From Domibacillus enclensis (GTDB lineage Bacteria; Bacillota; Bacilli; Bacillales; Domibacillaceae), in NCBI RefSeq assembly GCF_900156125.1, contig NZ_FTLX01000015.1, positions 1-44,247 on the forward strand: a stretch of 44,247 bases of DNA, given 5' to 3'. The first letter of the stretch is position 1, and every line of letters begins with the position of its first letter. This document shows, piece by piece, positions 15,585-24,867 of the stretch. The translations under genes and the position numbers were made by a program. A model generated the notes under the pieces. That model did no database searches. It was not told the origin of the DNA and was given only the letters and a program-made list of their open reading frames with translations.

Positions 15585-16445
15585 ATGAAAAATAAAGATC
15601 TATCCTTCTGGCTATTTCTCGCACCTGTGTTATTCGCTCTCGGTACCGTCGTACTTATTCCCCTTTTATACGGCATTTATTATTCCTTCACGAACTGGAA
15701 TGGCGTCAGCTACACGGAATTTGTCGGTCTTGACCATTACGTTACACTGTTTAAAGATGAAGGGTTCCGCAATGCACTCTGGTTTACAGTGAAGTTTTCG
15801 GTAGCATCTGTTATCGTGATTAATATTTTGGGGCTTGCCCTCGCCATGCTGGTTACGTCAAAAATTAAGTCGCGCAATATTTTGCGGACGGTTTTCTTTA
15901 TGCCCAACTTGATCGGCGGCTTAATTCTTGGTTTCATCTGGCAGTTTATTTTCACAAAAGTATTTGACTCGATTGGCCGTGCAACAGGGATTGAATGGAT
16001 GCAGGGCTGGCTATCTGATTCTGCGACAGGGTTCTGGGGAATGGTCATTCTCATGAGCTGGCAAATGGCTGGTTACATTATGGTTATCTACATTGCCTAC
16101 CTGGAAAACGTGCCGGGTGACTTATTAGAGGCAGCAGAAATCGATGGAGCAAACCCGTGGCAGAAATTCCGCAACATTACGTTCCCGCTTGTGATGCCGG
16201 CATTTACCGTCAGCATGTTCCTAACACTGTCCGGCGCATTTAAAATTTACGATCAAAACTTGTCGTTAACAAACGGCGGTCCATATAACTCAACGAAAAT
16301 GGTTGCAATGGACATTGTTGATACCGCGTTTAAATTTAATATGATGGCGAATGCCCAGGCAAAAGCCGTTATTTTCTTTATCATCGTGGCGATTATTTCA
16401 TTAACGCAAGTGTACATTAACAAAAAACGGGAGGTGGAAATGTAA
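15585..16445 (+). CDS. sugar ABC transporter permease, MalF/UgpA type
   Basis: A 286-residue inner-membrane permease with six expected helices. The cytoplasmic EAA loop, which docks the ATPase, reads EAAEIDGANPWQKFRNITFP. The ATG at 15585 is preferred over one 15 bases earlier because TGAGGT lies eight bases upstream. The stop overlaps the next start as TAATG. No ATPase gene is in this operon, so it probably uses the MsmX-type ATPase at 31407. Confidence 0.9.
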   Translation: MKNKDLSFWLFLAPVLFALGTVVLIPLLYGIYYSFTNWNGVSYTEFVGLDHYVTLFKDEGFRNALWFTVKFSVASVIVINILGLALAMLVTSKIKSRNILRTVFFMPNLIGGLILGFIWQFIFTKVFDSIGRATGIEWMQGWLSDSATGFWGMVILMSWQMAGYIMVIYIAYLENVPGDLLEAAEIDGANPWQKFRNITFPLVMPAFTVSMFLTLSGAFKIYDQNLSLTNGGPYNSTKMVAMDIVDTAFKFNMMANAQAKAVIFFIIVAIISLTQVYINKKREVEM

Positions 16446-17269
16446 TGAAAAAGAAAAAATCCACCCAAAGAATTCTTATTGAAGTATTGGGATTGCTGTT
16501 CGGCCTTTTGTGGCTGTCGCCATTTTACTTGATGATTGTCAATGCATTTAAAACGAAGCTGGAAATCTTCCAGGACACGTTAAAGCCACCAACGATGTGG
16601 ACGTTTGATAACTTCAAGCAGGCGTTTGAAGAACTCGCTTTCCTGCAGACATTTATGAACTCTCTTTTTATGTCTGTCGGCAGTATTATTATCATTCTCT
16701 TTTTCTCGGCAATGGCCGCTTATGCCTTGTCACGTAATGGAAGCAAGCTGTCTGGCGCGATTTTCTTTCTTTTCGTCGCAGCCATGCTGATCCCGTTCCA
16801 ATCTGTTATGATTCCGCTTGTTGCATTGTTCGGAAAAGCAGATGCGCTGAACTTTTACGGGTTAATGTTTATGTACCTCGGCTTCGGGTGCAGCTTGTCG
16901 ATTTTCTTGTATCACGGTGCGTTAAAGGGGATTCCGAAGTCGCTTGACGAGGCAGCAACGATCGATGGTTGTAACCGGTTCCAGGTATTCTGGTACATTA
17001 TCCTGCCAATGCTGAAGCCGATTTCCATTACGGTCGCGATCTTGAACATCATTTGGATTTGGAACGATTACCTTCTTCCATCTCTTGTAATCAGCGGTGC
17101 CGGAACCGATACGATTCCGTTGAAATTGTTCCTTTTCTTCGGTCAATACACGAAGCAATGGCACCTGGCTCTTGCCGGTTTGACGATTTCCATCATTCCA
17201 GTCATCATTGCGTACTTGATTGCACAAAAACAAATTATTAAAGGTGTATCTGATGGCGCAGTAAAATAA
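16445..17269 (+). CDS. sugar ABC transporter permease, MalG type
   Basis: A 274-residue membrane permease, partner of the preceding gene. The EAA loop reads DEAATIDGCNRFQVFWYIIL, in the usual place about two thirds along. The start overlaps the previous stop by one base, with GGGAGG upstream. Six hydrophobic segments are visible. Together with the binding lipoprotein it forms an importer of the carbohydrate-uptake-1 family. Confidence 0.9.
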   Translation: MKKKKSTQRILIEVLGLLFGLLWLSPFYLMIVNAFKTKLEIFQDTLKPPTMWTFDNFKQAFEELAFLQTFMNSLFMSVGSIIIILFFSAMAAYALSRNGSKLSGAIFFLFVAAMLIPFQSVMIPLVALFGKADALNFYGLMFMYLGFGCSLSIFLYHGALKGIPKSLDEAATIDGCNRFQVFWYIILPMLKPISITVAILNIIWIWNDYLLPSLVISGAGTDTIPLKLFLFFGQYTKQWHLALAGLTISIIPVIIAYLIAQKQIIKGVSDGAVK

Positions 17270-17309
17270 AAAAATGATACTATAAATACTATTAAGGGAG
17301 GAACTGGTC

Positions 17310-18344
17310 ATGGCTGTAACAATTAAAGATGTCGCAAAAAGGGCGCAGGTTGCACCGTCGACCGTCTCCCGTGTTATTGCAGATCATCCGAAAATTACGC
17401 AAGAAACAAAAGAAAAAGTCAGAAAAATTATGCAGGAGCTCGGGTATCACCCGAACCTGCTTGCACGAAAGCTCGTAACACAGTCTTCGCAAACCATTGG
17501 TATTATTCGAAAGACATCATCAAAGCATTCCCTATCCGATCCGTTTTTTCCAGCCGCTCTTCAAGGCATGAGTGATTTGCTGCACCAAAAGGAGTACAGC
17601 ATTTTAATGACGAGCGGTGAATCGGATGAGGATATTTACCGGGAAGTGGTCAACATGGTACAGGGGAAAAGTGTAGACGGCATGATTATGCTTTATTCTC
17701 AGGATGAGGATCCGGTGTTAAAGCTGCTGCTGGAACAAAAATTTCCGTTTGTGATGATTGGCAAGCCGACAGAGCATATTGATCGAGTCATGTATGTGGA
17801 CAACGATAACGTAAAGGCGGCTCGCGACATTACCGATTATTTGATTCGTGCCGGACACCAGCATATTGCCTATGTCGGCGGAGATCCGAGGTTTGAAGTG
17901 CATAAAGATCGTGAACAAGGATATAAACAGGCGTTAAAGCTTGCGAATATTCAGACGAGCATGCTGTTTCGAAAAGAAGTTTCACGCGAAGCGGCCAGAG
18001 AAACGATTTCAGAAATGTTGAAAATGTCCCCGCGGCCAACGGCAATTGTCACAACAGATGAATTAATGGCGATGAGTCTCCTATCCGCATTATATGAGCA
18101 GCAAATCCGGGTGCCGGATGAGATGTCGATTACAACGTTTATGGATTCAATGCTGTCAGAGCTGTCGAGTCCGCCAATGACAACGGTTGACATCCATGCG
18201 TTTCAGCTCGGTTATGAAGCGGCAAAAACATTAGTTGACCTGTTGGAAAACCCGAACATGATGAAACGGAATATTCTTGTCCCGACATCTATTGTCGTAA
18301 GGGAATCGTGTGAAAAAATATCAGAAAACGAGGCGATTGGATGA
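17310..18344 (+). CDS. LacI-family transcriptional regulator of the ABC/3-keto-glycoside operon
   Basis: A 344-residue repressor. The N-terminal helix-turn-helix ([20 protein letters not shown], residues 3-22) is followed by the hinge HPNLLARKL and a periplasmic-binding-protein-like effector domain to the C-terminus. The HTH is close to the MalR/MsmR style of Gram-positive sugar repressors. It lies inside the operon behind GGGAGG and overlaps the ThuA gene as ATGA, so it is autoregulated. Likely targets are the CGTTTGC elements at 13991, 14077 and 14106. The inducer is probably the imported sugar or a pathway intermediate. Confidence 0.88.
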   Translation: MAVTIKDVAKRAQVAPSTVSRVIADHPKITQETKEKVRKIMQELGYHPNLLARKLVTQSSQTIGIIRKTSSKHSLSDPFFPAALQGMSDLLHQKEYSILMTSGESDEDIYREVVNMVQGKSVDGMIMLYSQDEDPVLKLLLEQKFPFVMIGKPTEHIDRVMYVDNDNVKAARDITDYLIRAGHQHIAYVGGDPRFEVHKDREQGYKQALKLANIQTSMLFRKEVSREAARETISEMLKMSPRPTAIVTTDELMAMSLLSALYEQQIRVPDEMSITTFMDSMLSELSSPPMTTVDIHAFQLGYEAAKTLVDLLENPNMMKRNILVPTSIVVRESCEKISENEAIG

Positions 18345-19060
18345 ATATCACAGTATGGAACGAATTTCGACATGAAAAAAAGAATGACACGGTGAAGGAA
18401 ATTTATCCGGAAGGCATTCATGAAGTGATCGCCGGATTTTTAAAAACAGAAGGCCAAACCGTTCAAACAGCTACACTGGATGAAGCAGAGCATGGATTGA
18501 CGGAGGACGTTTTAAACAAGACAGATGTTCTTTTGTGGTGGGGACACGTGGCGCATGATGAAGTAGACGATGAAATTGTGAAAAAAGTACAGCAGCGTGT
18601 GCTGGATGGAATGGGCTTAATCGTTCTTCATTCCGGTCATTTTTCTAAAATCTTTAAAACACTCATGGGCACTTCCTGTGATTTAAAATGGCGTGAAGCA
18701 GGTGAAAAGGAACGCCTGTGGGTAGTCGATCCGGCTCATCCGATTGCAGAAGGCATCGGTGAATATTTTGAGCTTGAGCATGAAGAAATGTACGGCGAGC
18801 ATTTTGACATTCCGGTACCAGATGAACTGATTTTTATGAGCTGGTTTGAAGGCGGCGAAGTGTTCCGCAGCGGCGTGACGTATACACGTGGAAACGGGAA
18901 AATCTTTTACTTCCGCCCTGGGCATGAAACACATCCTACATACTATAACGAAAACGTCCAGCGAGTGATTCAAAATGCAGTCAAATGGGCTGCACCGGTG
19001 AAGCGGGAGCGTCCGGTTTACGGTAATGCACAACCAATTGAAACGTTAAAAGGAGAATAA
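18341..19060 (+). CDS. ThuA-domain protein
   Basis: A 239-residue cytoplasmic protein of the ThuA family, which has a class I glutamine-amidotransferase-like fold. Visible family features are an opening strand [36 protein letters not shown] and [14 protein letters not shown] near the C-terminus. ThuA was first described with ThuB in rhizobial trehalose utilisation, where the disaccharide is oxidised to a 3-keto form; its own reaction is not settled. Here it sits with two Gfo/Idh/MocA genes and a TIM-barrel isomerase, the same company. It may act on a 3-keto-glycoside, for example in cleavage. Overlaps the regulator by four bases. Confidence 0.85.
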   Translation: MNITVWNEFRHEKKNDTVKEIYPEGIHEVIAGFLKTEGQTVQTATLDEAEHGLTEDVLNKTDVLLWWGHVAHDEVDDEIVKKVQQRVLDGMGLIVLHSGHFSKIFKTLMGTSCDLKWREAGEKERLWVVDPAHPIAEGIGEYFELEHEEMYGEHFDIPVPDELIFMSWFEGGEVFRSGVTYTRGNGKIFYFRPGHETHPTYYNENVQRVIQNAVKWAAPVKRERPVYGNAQPIETLKGE

Positions 19061-19065
19061 TGGTC

Positions 19066-20091
19066 ATGTCTAAAATAAAAGTAGGGGTGATTGGCTGTGG
19101 AAGCATTGCCAAGCATCGTCATATTCCGGAGCATGCAGCAAACGAAAACGTGGAAATCGTCGCATTTTGTGACATTGTTGAAGAGCGGGCGCAAGAATAC
19201 GCAGATCAATACAATGCAAAAGCGTATACGAGCTTTGAGGAGCTGCTGAAAAATGAAGAGGTGGATGCGGTCAGTGTTTGTACACCGAATTCCCTTCATG
19301 CCCCAATCTCGATTGCAGCGCTGAATGCAGGAAAGCACGTTTTGTGTGAAAAACCGATGGCGACGTCTGCTGAAGAAGCAGATGCGATGATCGCGGCCGC
19401 GGAGAAAAACGGCAAGAAACTAATGATTGCTCACAACCAGCGTTTTGTAGCGTCTCATGCAAAAGCGCGCAGTATTATTGAAAGCGGCGCACTCGGCAAA
19501 ATTTACAGCTTCCGTACAGCATTCGGTCACGGCGGTCCGGAAAACTGGAGTGCAGACGGCTCCAACAGCTGGTTTTTCAAAAAAGAATTGGCTTTTATCG
19601 GCGCAATGGGCGACCTGGGCGTTCACAAAACGGATCTGCTTCGTTATTTAATTGGAGAAGAGTTCACAGAAGTGGCAGCTTTTGTAGAAGGATCTGCAAA
19701 AGAAAATTCGACAGTCGATGATAATGCGGTTTGCATCTTAAAATCGGAAAGCGGCATGATCGGAACGCTGGCAGCAAGCTGGGCATATAACGGCGGCGAA
19801 GACAATTCTACGGTTTTTTACGCAGAAAACGGTATTATGCGCTTAGAGGATGATCCGAATTTTTCACTGATCGTCGAATATAAAAACGGCAACAGCGAGC
19901 GCCATAGTCTTGGGGTCATTCAATCAAACGAAGAAGGCCAGCAAACAGATACGCATGTAGTCGAGCATTTCATTGCCAGCATTCTCGACGATATGACACC
20001 TCCTGTCTGTGGAAACGAAGGCAAAAAGTCGCTTCAGGTTATTTTAGCAGCACTTAAGTCAAGCGAAACAAAACAAATCGTCCGCGTGTAA
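19066..20091 (+). CDS. Gfo/Idh/MocA-family oxidoreductase (candidate glycoside 3-dehydrogenase)
   Basis: A 341-residue NAD(P)-dependent dehydrogenase. The Rossmann motif is GCGSIA near the N-terminus, the catalytic Lys is in CEKPM, and GDLGVHKTDLLRYL carries the usual histidine and aspartate. The ATG at 19066 is chosen because AGGAGA lies nine bases upstream; an ATG at 19060 that overlaps the ThuA stop has too short a spacing. Likely reaction: oxidation or reduction at C3 of a glucoside, by analogy with ThuB and E. coli YcjS. The analogy rests on family and neighbours, not on substrate residues. Confidence 0.85.
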   Translation: MSKIKVGVIGCGSIAKHRHIPEHAANENVEIVAFCDIVEERAQEYADQYNAKAYTSFEELLKNEEVDAVSVCTPNSLHAPISIAALNAGKHVLCEKPMATSAEEADAMIAAAEKNGKKLMIAHNQRFVASHAKARSIIESGALGKIYSFRTAFGHGGPENWSADGSNSWFFKKELAFIGAMGDLGVHKTDLLRYLIGEEFTEVAAFVEGSAKENSTVDDNAVCILKSESGMIGTLAASWAYNGGEDNSTVFYAENGIMRLEDDPNFSLIVEYKNGNSERHSLGVIQSNEEGQQTDTHVVEHFIASILDDMTPPVCGNEGKKSLQVILAALKSSETKQIVRV

Positions 20092-20108
20092 TGGAGGAGA
20101 TGAACAGC

Positions 20109-21146
20109 ATGTCAAAACTTCGAATCGGTGTGTTAGGAGCAGGCGGCATCGCGACAGACCGTCACATTCCTGCGTTTAAGCATGTAAAGGAAGTGGAGCT
20201 GACAGCTGTCAGTGATGTGAATATCGACCGGGCAAAGGAAGTCGCTGAGAAATTCAGTATTCCACACGTTTGTGTGGATTTAGACGAAATGCTTGGGAAA
20301 ATTGATGCGCTGCTTATTTGCACGCCGAATAAATTTCATGCGCCGGCAGCAATCCAGGCACTCAACGCCGGTGTGCACGTTTTATGCGAAAAACCGATGG
20401 CACTGAACACAAAAGAATGTGAAGATATGGTGGCCGCAGCAGAGCAGTCGGGCAAGGTACTGCTCATTGCGTATCATTGGCGTTTCTTGAAGGAATCACG
20501 GGCAGCAAAACGATTGATCGACAATGGCGAAATCGGCAAGCCGCTTGTCATCCGGATTAAGTCGATGCGCCGCCGCAAAGTGCCAGGCTGGGGTGTATTC
20601 ACAAACCGGGACTTGCAGGGTGGCGGGGCGCTGATCGACTACGGCTGTCACCTGCTTGACTTAGCGATGTGGCTGACCGGCAGTCCGAAACCGTACGAGG
20701 TAACCGGTACGACCTTTAATGATTTGAGCATGCAAAAGGACATGGTGAACGAATGGGGGACAATCAACCCGGCGACGTTCGAAGTGGAAGATCATGCAAC
20801 CGCCTTTATCCGGCTGGAAAACGGTGCGGTCGTTATGCTTGAAACGTCGTGGGCCGCCAACATTCCGGAAGATGAAGAGACAATCAGCATTTCTGGTACA
20901 AAAGGCGGCATTGATGTGTTCCCGCTTCGCTTAAATAAAGCAGAGCATGGCGTTCTGATGAATTCCGATGTCACGTGGATTCCGGAAGAAAAGCCATTTG
21001 CGATTTTGCAGGCAGAGCACTTTGTTTCCTGCTGCTTCGGGGAAAGCACGCCATTATCAAGTCCAAAAGAATCGATGTATGTGTCAAATATTATTGAATC
21101 TGTCTATGAAAGTGCTAAAATTGGAAATAGCGTTAAAATTAGATAA
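20109..21146 (+). CDS. Gfo/Idh/MocA-family oxidoreductase, second of the operon
   Basis: A 345-residue dehydrogenase. The Rossmann motif is GAGGIA, the catalytic Lys is in CEKPM, and DYGCHLLDLAMW gives the substrate-site histidine and aspartate. The ATG at 20109 has GGAGGA ten bases upstream; ATGs at 20091 and 20100 lie on or before that site. Having two such enzymes in one operon fits an oxidation step, a rearrangement by the isomerase, and a reduction step, as in the YcjQ/YcjR/YcjS scheme of E. coli. Confidence 0.85.
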   Translation: MSKLRIGVLGAGGIATDRHIPAFKHVKEVELTAVSDVNIDRAKEVAEKFSIPHVCVDLDEMLGKIDALLICTPNKFHAPAAIQALNAGVHVLCEKPMALNTKECEDMVAAAEQSGKVLLIAYHWRFLKESRAAKRLIDNGEIGKPLVIRIKSMRRRKVPGWGVFTNRDLQGGGALIDYGCHLLDLAMWLTGSPKPYEVTGTTFNDLSMQKDMVNEWGTINPATFEVEDHATAFIRLENGAVVMLETSWAANIPEDEETISISGTKGGIDVFPLRLNKAEHGVLMNSDVTWIPEEKPFAILQAEHFVSCCFGESTPLSSPKESMYVSNIIESVYESAKIGNSVKIR

Positions 21147-21160
21147 AAGGAGCGATTCAT

Positions 21161-22129
21161 TTGAAATTAGGTGTTTTTACCGTTTTGTTTTCAAACAAAT
21201 CATTTGAAGAAATGCTCGACCATGTAAAAGCTTCAGGGCTTGATGCCGTGGAAATCGGCACAGGCGGCTATCCAGGCAATGCACATTGTCCGCTTGACGA
21301 ACTGCTTGAAGATGAAAAAAAGCGGGCTGATTATCTTGAAGCAGTGACATCACGCGGCCTGATGATCAGTGCATTCAGCTGTCACGGCAATCCGCTCACA
21401 CCGGACAAGGCATTTGCGGAGGAATGTGATTCGGTTCTTCGCAAAACGATTAAGCTGGCATCTCTTTTGAATGTGCCGGTTGTGAACTGTTTCTCAGGTA
21501 CACCAGGCGATTCAGATGAAGCGAAACAGCCGAACTGGCCTGTTGTACCGTGGCCAGCTGAGTATCATGACATTTTAACGTGGCAATGGGAGAAAAAACT
21601 CATTCCTTACTGGAAAGAAATCGGCGAGCTGGCGAAAAGCCATAACGTGAAAATCGGTCTTGAGCTGCATGGAGGCTTCCTTGTGCATACGCCGCACACG
21701 ATGTTAAAGCTTCGTGAAGAAACATGTGACGCGATCGGGGCCAACCTTGATCCGAGCCATATGTGGTGGCAGGGAATTGATCCGGTTGCCGCGATCAAGA
21801 TTCTTGGAAAAGCGGGAGCGATCCATCATTTTCATGCAAAGGATACGTATATTGATCAGGACAATGTCAACATGTACGGCTTGACGGACATGCAGCCATA
21901 CGGCAACGTGCAAACGCGTTCATGGACATTCCGCAGTGTCGGCTGTGGACACAGCCTGCAGGAGTGGTCGGATATGATGAGCGCGCTTCGTATGTATAAC
22001 TACGATTACGTTGTGAGCATTGAGCATGAAGATGCGATCATGTCGATCGATGAAGGCTTCGGCCGTGCAGTAAAAAACTTAAACGACGTCCTCATTCGCG
22101 AATCAGCGGGCGAGATGTGGTGGGCTTAA
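21161..22129 (+). CDS. sugar isomerase/epimerase, xylose-isomerase-like TIM barrel (YcjR/IolE type)
   Basis: A 322-residue metal-dependent TIM-barrel enzyme. Candidate metal ligands appear in the expected order: Glu in LELHGGF, Asp in NLDPSHMWWQG, His in IHHFHAKDT and Glu in SIEHED. Related enzymes epimerise keto-sugars or dehydrate inosose; YcjR epimerises a 3-keto-gulosyl compound at C4. The start is TTG at 21161 behind AAAGGAG. It is the last gene of the operon, 14 bases after the second dehydrogenase, and is followed by a strong terminator. Confidence 0.85.
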   Translation: MKLGVFTVLFSNKSFEEMLDHVKASGLDAVEIGTGGYPGNAHCPLDELLEDEKKRADYLEAVTSRGLMISAFSCHGNPLTPDKAFAEECDSVLRKTIKLASLLNVPVVNCFSGTPGDSDEAKQPNWPVVPWPAEYHDILTWQWEKKLIPYWKEIGELAKSHNVKIGLELHGGFLVHTPHTMLKLREETCDAIGANLDPSHMWWQGIDPVAAIKILGKAGAIHHFHAKDTYIDQDNVNMYGLTDMQPYGNVQTRSWTFRSVGCGHSLQEWSDMMSALRMYNYDYVVSIEHEDAIMSIDEGFGRAVKNLNDVLIRESAGEMWWA

Positions 22130-22140
22130 AGAATGAAGAA

Positions 22141-22186
22141 CGCGCAACCTTAGAAAAGCTTCTCTAAGGTTGCGCGTTTATTTTGT
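22141..22186 (+). terminator. terminator of the ABC/3-keto-glycoside operon
   Basis: CGCGCAACCTTAGA at 22141-22154 pairs with TCTAAGGTTGCGCG at 22163-22176, followed by a T-rich tract. Confidence 0.85.
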
Positions 22187-22194
22187 TTGAAAAA

Positions 22195-22280
22195 GACCGG
22201 AATATCTCAGCAACGACCGGATTTCATATGCCGATGACCGGAAAAGCTGGAATCCGGTCACAGACACCTGCATTCCGGTC
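22195..22280. repeat. phased GACCGG array
   Basis: GACCGG occurs at 22195, 22215 and 22236 and, inverted as CCGGTC, at 22254 and 22275. Steps are 20, 21, 18 and 21 bases, so the copies fall on nearly the same face of the helix and the array turns over in the middle. The rest of 22130-22476 contains the operon terminator, this array, a promoter and no convincing gene. Confidence 0.6.
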
Positions 22281-22380
22281 CATCAGCCAGATTATATTGA
22301 AAAGCTTCAACAAGGATGGATCAATCTTAAGCATCTGCTCGACGACCTTACCTAAAATTGTGTGCCACGCAATTGGACTA

Positions 22381-22409
22381 TTGTATGGCTTTTTTATGCG
22401 TGTTATGAT
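22381..22409 (+). promoter_or_regulatory. promoter of the MFS gene
   Basis: TTGTAT at 22381-22386, 17 bases, TATGAT at 22404-22409. A TG just before the -10 gives an extended -10 form. Confidence 0.5.
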
Positions 22410-22476
22410 GATGCAAATCGAATGAGCGATTATAAGAAAGAAGGTCCAGCTCGCAGGAAAGGGAGGGGAAGTCACG

Positions 22477-23775
22477 GTGCATAAAGAGAAAGATCAGGCC
22501 ATCGGATTAGAAAGTTATGTCCATTCTTCAGAAAAACAGCAGCAATTATACAAAAAAACATTAATCGTCATTGTGATCTCTCAAATTTTTGGAGGGGCAG
22601 GGTTGGCCGCAGGCATAACAGTGGGGGCCCTTTTAGCACAAGACATGCTGGGAACAGATAGTGTAACGGGCATTCCTACCGCATTATTTACGTTAGGGTC
22701 GGCCGGTGCTGCCCTGCTGGTTGGACGGCTTTCCCAGCGATTTGGGCGCCGTTTTGGTCTTGCGGCAGGATTTTTGACGGGAGGAATCGGCGCGGTTGGC
22801 GTCGTTGTCTCTGCTTTGATCACGAGCGTTCCGCTTTTATTCATTTCTCTGCTGATCTACGGCGCAGGATCGGCTACGAATTTGCAGGCACGCTATGCCG
22901 GGACCGACCTTGCCCATTCTACCCAACGGGCAAAGGCAGTGAGCATGGCCATGGTGTCCACCACATTCGGTGCAGTTGCAGGACCGAATCTAGTCGGCGT
23001 GATGGGTGAGTTTGCTGGATCGATAGGCATTCCTTCATTAGCGGGTCCTTTTATTTTGGCCGCCGCCGCTTATTTGCTGGCAGGCTTCGTTTTGCTGCTA
23101 TCCCTTCGGCCGGACCCCTATTTAGTCGCAAAAGCCATAGCAGATGCGCACGCAAAAACCGGTCAATCCCCTTCAGAGGAAGCGGCGCAATCGACACTCA
23201 CAAATAAGCGCGGTGTTGTGGCCGGAGCTGCGGTTATGATCGTCACTCAGCTTGTGATGGTGGCGATTATGACGATGACGCCCATCCACATGGGGCACCA
23301 CGGACATGAGTTGGACGCGGTTGGGCTTGTGATTGGGTTTCACATTGGGGCGATGTTCCTGCCTTCACTGGTGACGGGTTATCTTGTTGACAAGGTGGGC
23401 CGTCTTGTGATGGCTGTTGCTTCTGTTATTACATTGCTTGCTTCAGGTATTTTAGCCGCTTTTGGATCTGCGGATTCGATGGCTGTTCTGATTTTCTCGC
23501 TTGCTTTACTTGGGCTTGGCTGGAACTTCGGCTTGATCAGCGGCACGGCCATGCTGGTTGATGCAACGCCGGCCGCCACTCGGGCAAAGACGCAAGGATC
23601 TGTAGATGTTTGGATTGCCTTGTCTGGGGCACTGGGTGGAGGTGTATCAGGGGTGATTGTAGCGAATTCAAGTTATGCCATTCTTTCCGTTACAGGTGCC
23701 ATGCTTTCACTGGTGCTTATTCCGATTGTTTTTTGGGCGGGAATTCACAAAAAGGAATCGTTCTTTCGGAAATAA
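22477..23775 (+). CDS. major facilitator superfamily transporter
   Basis: A 432-residue membrane protein with about twelve hydrophobic segments in two halves. The loop between segments 2 and 3 (GRLSQRFGRRFG) is the MFS A-motif, with a related GYLVDKVGRLV in the second half. The long hydrophilic loop in the middle is around residue 220. It looks like a drug or metabolite exporter of the type found in Bacillus YdeG; the substrate is unknown. The start is GTG at 22477 with GGGAGGG nine bases upstream. It stands alone with its own promoter and a terminator shared with the convergent AraC gene. Confidence 0.85.
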   Translation: MHKEKDQAIGLESYVHSSEKQQQLYKKTLIVIVISQIFGGAGLAAGITVGALLAQDMLGTDSVTGIPTALFTLGSAGAALLVGRLSQRFGRRFGLAAGFLTGGIGAVGVVVSALITSVPLLFISLLIYGAGSATNLQARYAGTDLAHSTQRAKAVSMAMVSTTFGAVAGPNLVGVMGEFAGSIGIPSLAGPFILAAAAYLLAGFVLLLSLRPDPYLVAKAIADAHAKTGQSPSEEAAQSTLTNKRGVVAGAAVMIVTQLVMVAIMTMTPIHMGHHGHELDAVGLVIGFHIGAMFLPSLVTGYLVDKVGRLVMAVASVITLLASGILAAFGSADSMAVLIFSLALLGLGWNFGLISGTAMLVDATPAATRAKTQGSVDVWIALSGALGGGVSGVIVANSSYAILSVTGAMLSLVLIPIVFWAGIHKKESFFRK

Positions 23776-23820
23776 ATGAAAAGGAGATTTGACGAAACAG
23801 TCAAATCTCCTTTTCATTTA
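23774..23820. terminator. bidirectional terminator between MFS and AraC genes
   Basis: A 20-bp perfect stem (AAATGAAAAGGAGATTTGAC and its complement at 23800-23819) around GAAACA. The A-rich left and T-rich right ends serve both convergent genes. Confidence 0.85.
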
Positions 23821-23856
23821 GCGGTGCAAAGCTCTTATGCTATTCCTGGAATGATT

Positions 23857-24801
23857 TTATTCAGCTTGTAAGTCTGGATAATACTCGTTTTTTCGGACAG
23901 AAACATCAATAGCCCGAAGGCGATTAACATCTTCTTTCGGTGGAAGACCGAATAAGCGGGAATATTCTCTGCTGAATTGTGACGGGCTTTCGTAGCCGAC
24001 ACGAAAAGCGGTTTCAGCGGCATCGATTGTTTCAGACAGCATAAGCCTTCTCGCTTCCTGAAGCCTGAGCTGTTTTTGAAACTGGATCGGACTCATAGCC
24101 GTGACTTCCTTAAAGTGGCGGTGGAGAGAAGACACGCTCATATTCGCGATATCGGCAAGCTCTTCAATTCGAAAAGGCTCGTGAAAGTGACTCATAATAA
24201 AATCGATCACGTGACTGATTCGATTCGCATGGCTTCCTTCTACGGCCATCTGCTGAAGGGCTCCGGCGTGCGGCCCCTGCAAAAGCCGGTAAAGAACTTC
24301 TTTTTTGAACAAAGGCGCAAGCACGGGGATATCGTCAGGCGTTTTGAGCAGGCAGGACAGCCTGAGGACGGCTTGAAGCAAATCCGGGTCCGCTTCCTTC
24401 ACATACATCGCCCGGTCCGCTTTTTTCTTCGGCCCCTTTTGAGAACTGGATAGACGAGCAACATCCAAAATTTGATCAGGCGAAAATTCAACCTTCAATG
24501 CCAGATAAGGTGCATGATCTGCTGCTTTTGTTACCTGTCCTGTGATAGGCAGGTTAACAGATGACACAATGTAATCAGCAGGACCGTAATGAAAACGATC
24601 CTGTGCGAGCAAGACTTCCTTTTCACCCTGTAAAATCACACAAAAGGAAGGTTTATAAACGGCATGGATCGGTTCTGTGACGTGCGATTCACGGACGAAA
24701 AACAGGGATGGTATAGCGGTGGGTAAAACACCTTCTTTTGCTGCGTGATCATTAGCGAGGTGAATAAGCTCGTTTAAAGTGGTGTGAATGGCGTCAGTCA
24801 T
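23857..24801 (-). CDS. AraC-family regulator with N-terminal AraC_N/cupin domain (YqhC-like)
   Basis: A 314-residue regulator. The N-terminal half has features of the AraC_N domain: PSFCVILQGEKEV, GPADYIVSSVNLPITG. The C-terminal ~100 residues hold two helix-turn-helix units: IEELADIANMSVSSLHRHFK and AAETAFRVGYESPSQFSREY. The start is the ATG at 24799-24801 behind AAAGGAG; a longer frame to 24897 overlaps the divergent promoter region. In E. coli, YqhC with the same layout controls neighbouring aldehyde reductases. Here the divergent operon also contains an aldo/keto reductase, so local control is likely, possibly in response to reactive aldehydes. Confidence 0.85.
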   Translation of the reverse strand: MTDAIHTTLNELIHLANDHAAKEGVLPTAIPSLFFVRESHVTEPIHAVYKPSFCVILQGEKEVLLAQDRFHYGPADYIVSSVNLPITGQVTKAADHAPYLALKVEFSPDQILDVARLSSSQKGPKKKADRAMYVKEADPDLLQAVLRLSCLLKTPDDIPVLAPLFKKEVLYRLLQGPHAGALQQMAVEGSHANRISHVIDFIMSHFHEPFRIEELADIANMSVSSLHRHFKEVTAMSPIQFQKQLRLQEARRLMLSETIDAAETAFRVGYESPSQFSREYSRLFGLPPKEDVNRLRAIDVSVRKNEYYPDLQAE

Positions 24802-24867
24802 AGGAATTCTCCTTTTTTCATTAGAATCGCATACTTGAGAGGAATAGGCAATCATTTGAGATGAATG

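Noticed and set aside
22195-22280. A CRISPR array
   Set aside because: Units are only six bases, two are inverted, and there are no spacers of regular length or cas genes.
22183-22425. An 80-codon open frame on the plus strand before the MFS gene
   Set aside because: It begins inside the terminator tail, runs through the GACCGG array and promoter, has no ribosome site and its composition is not protein-like.
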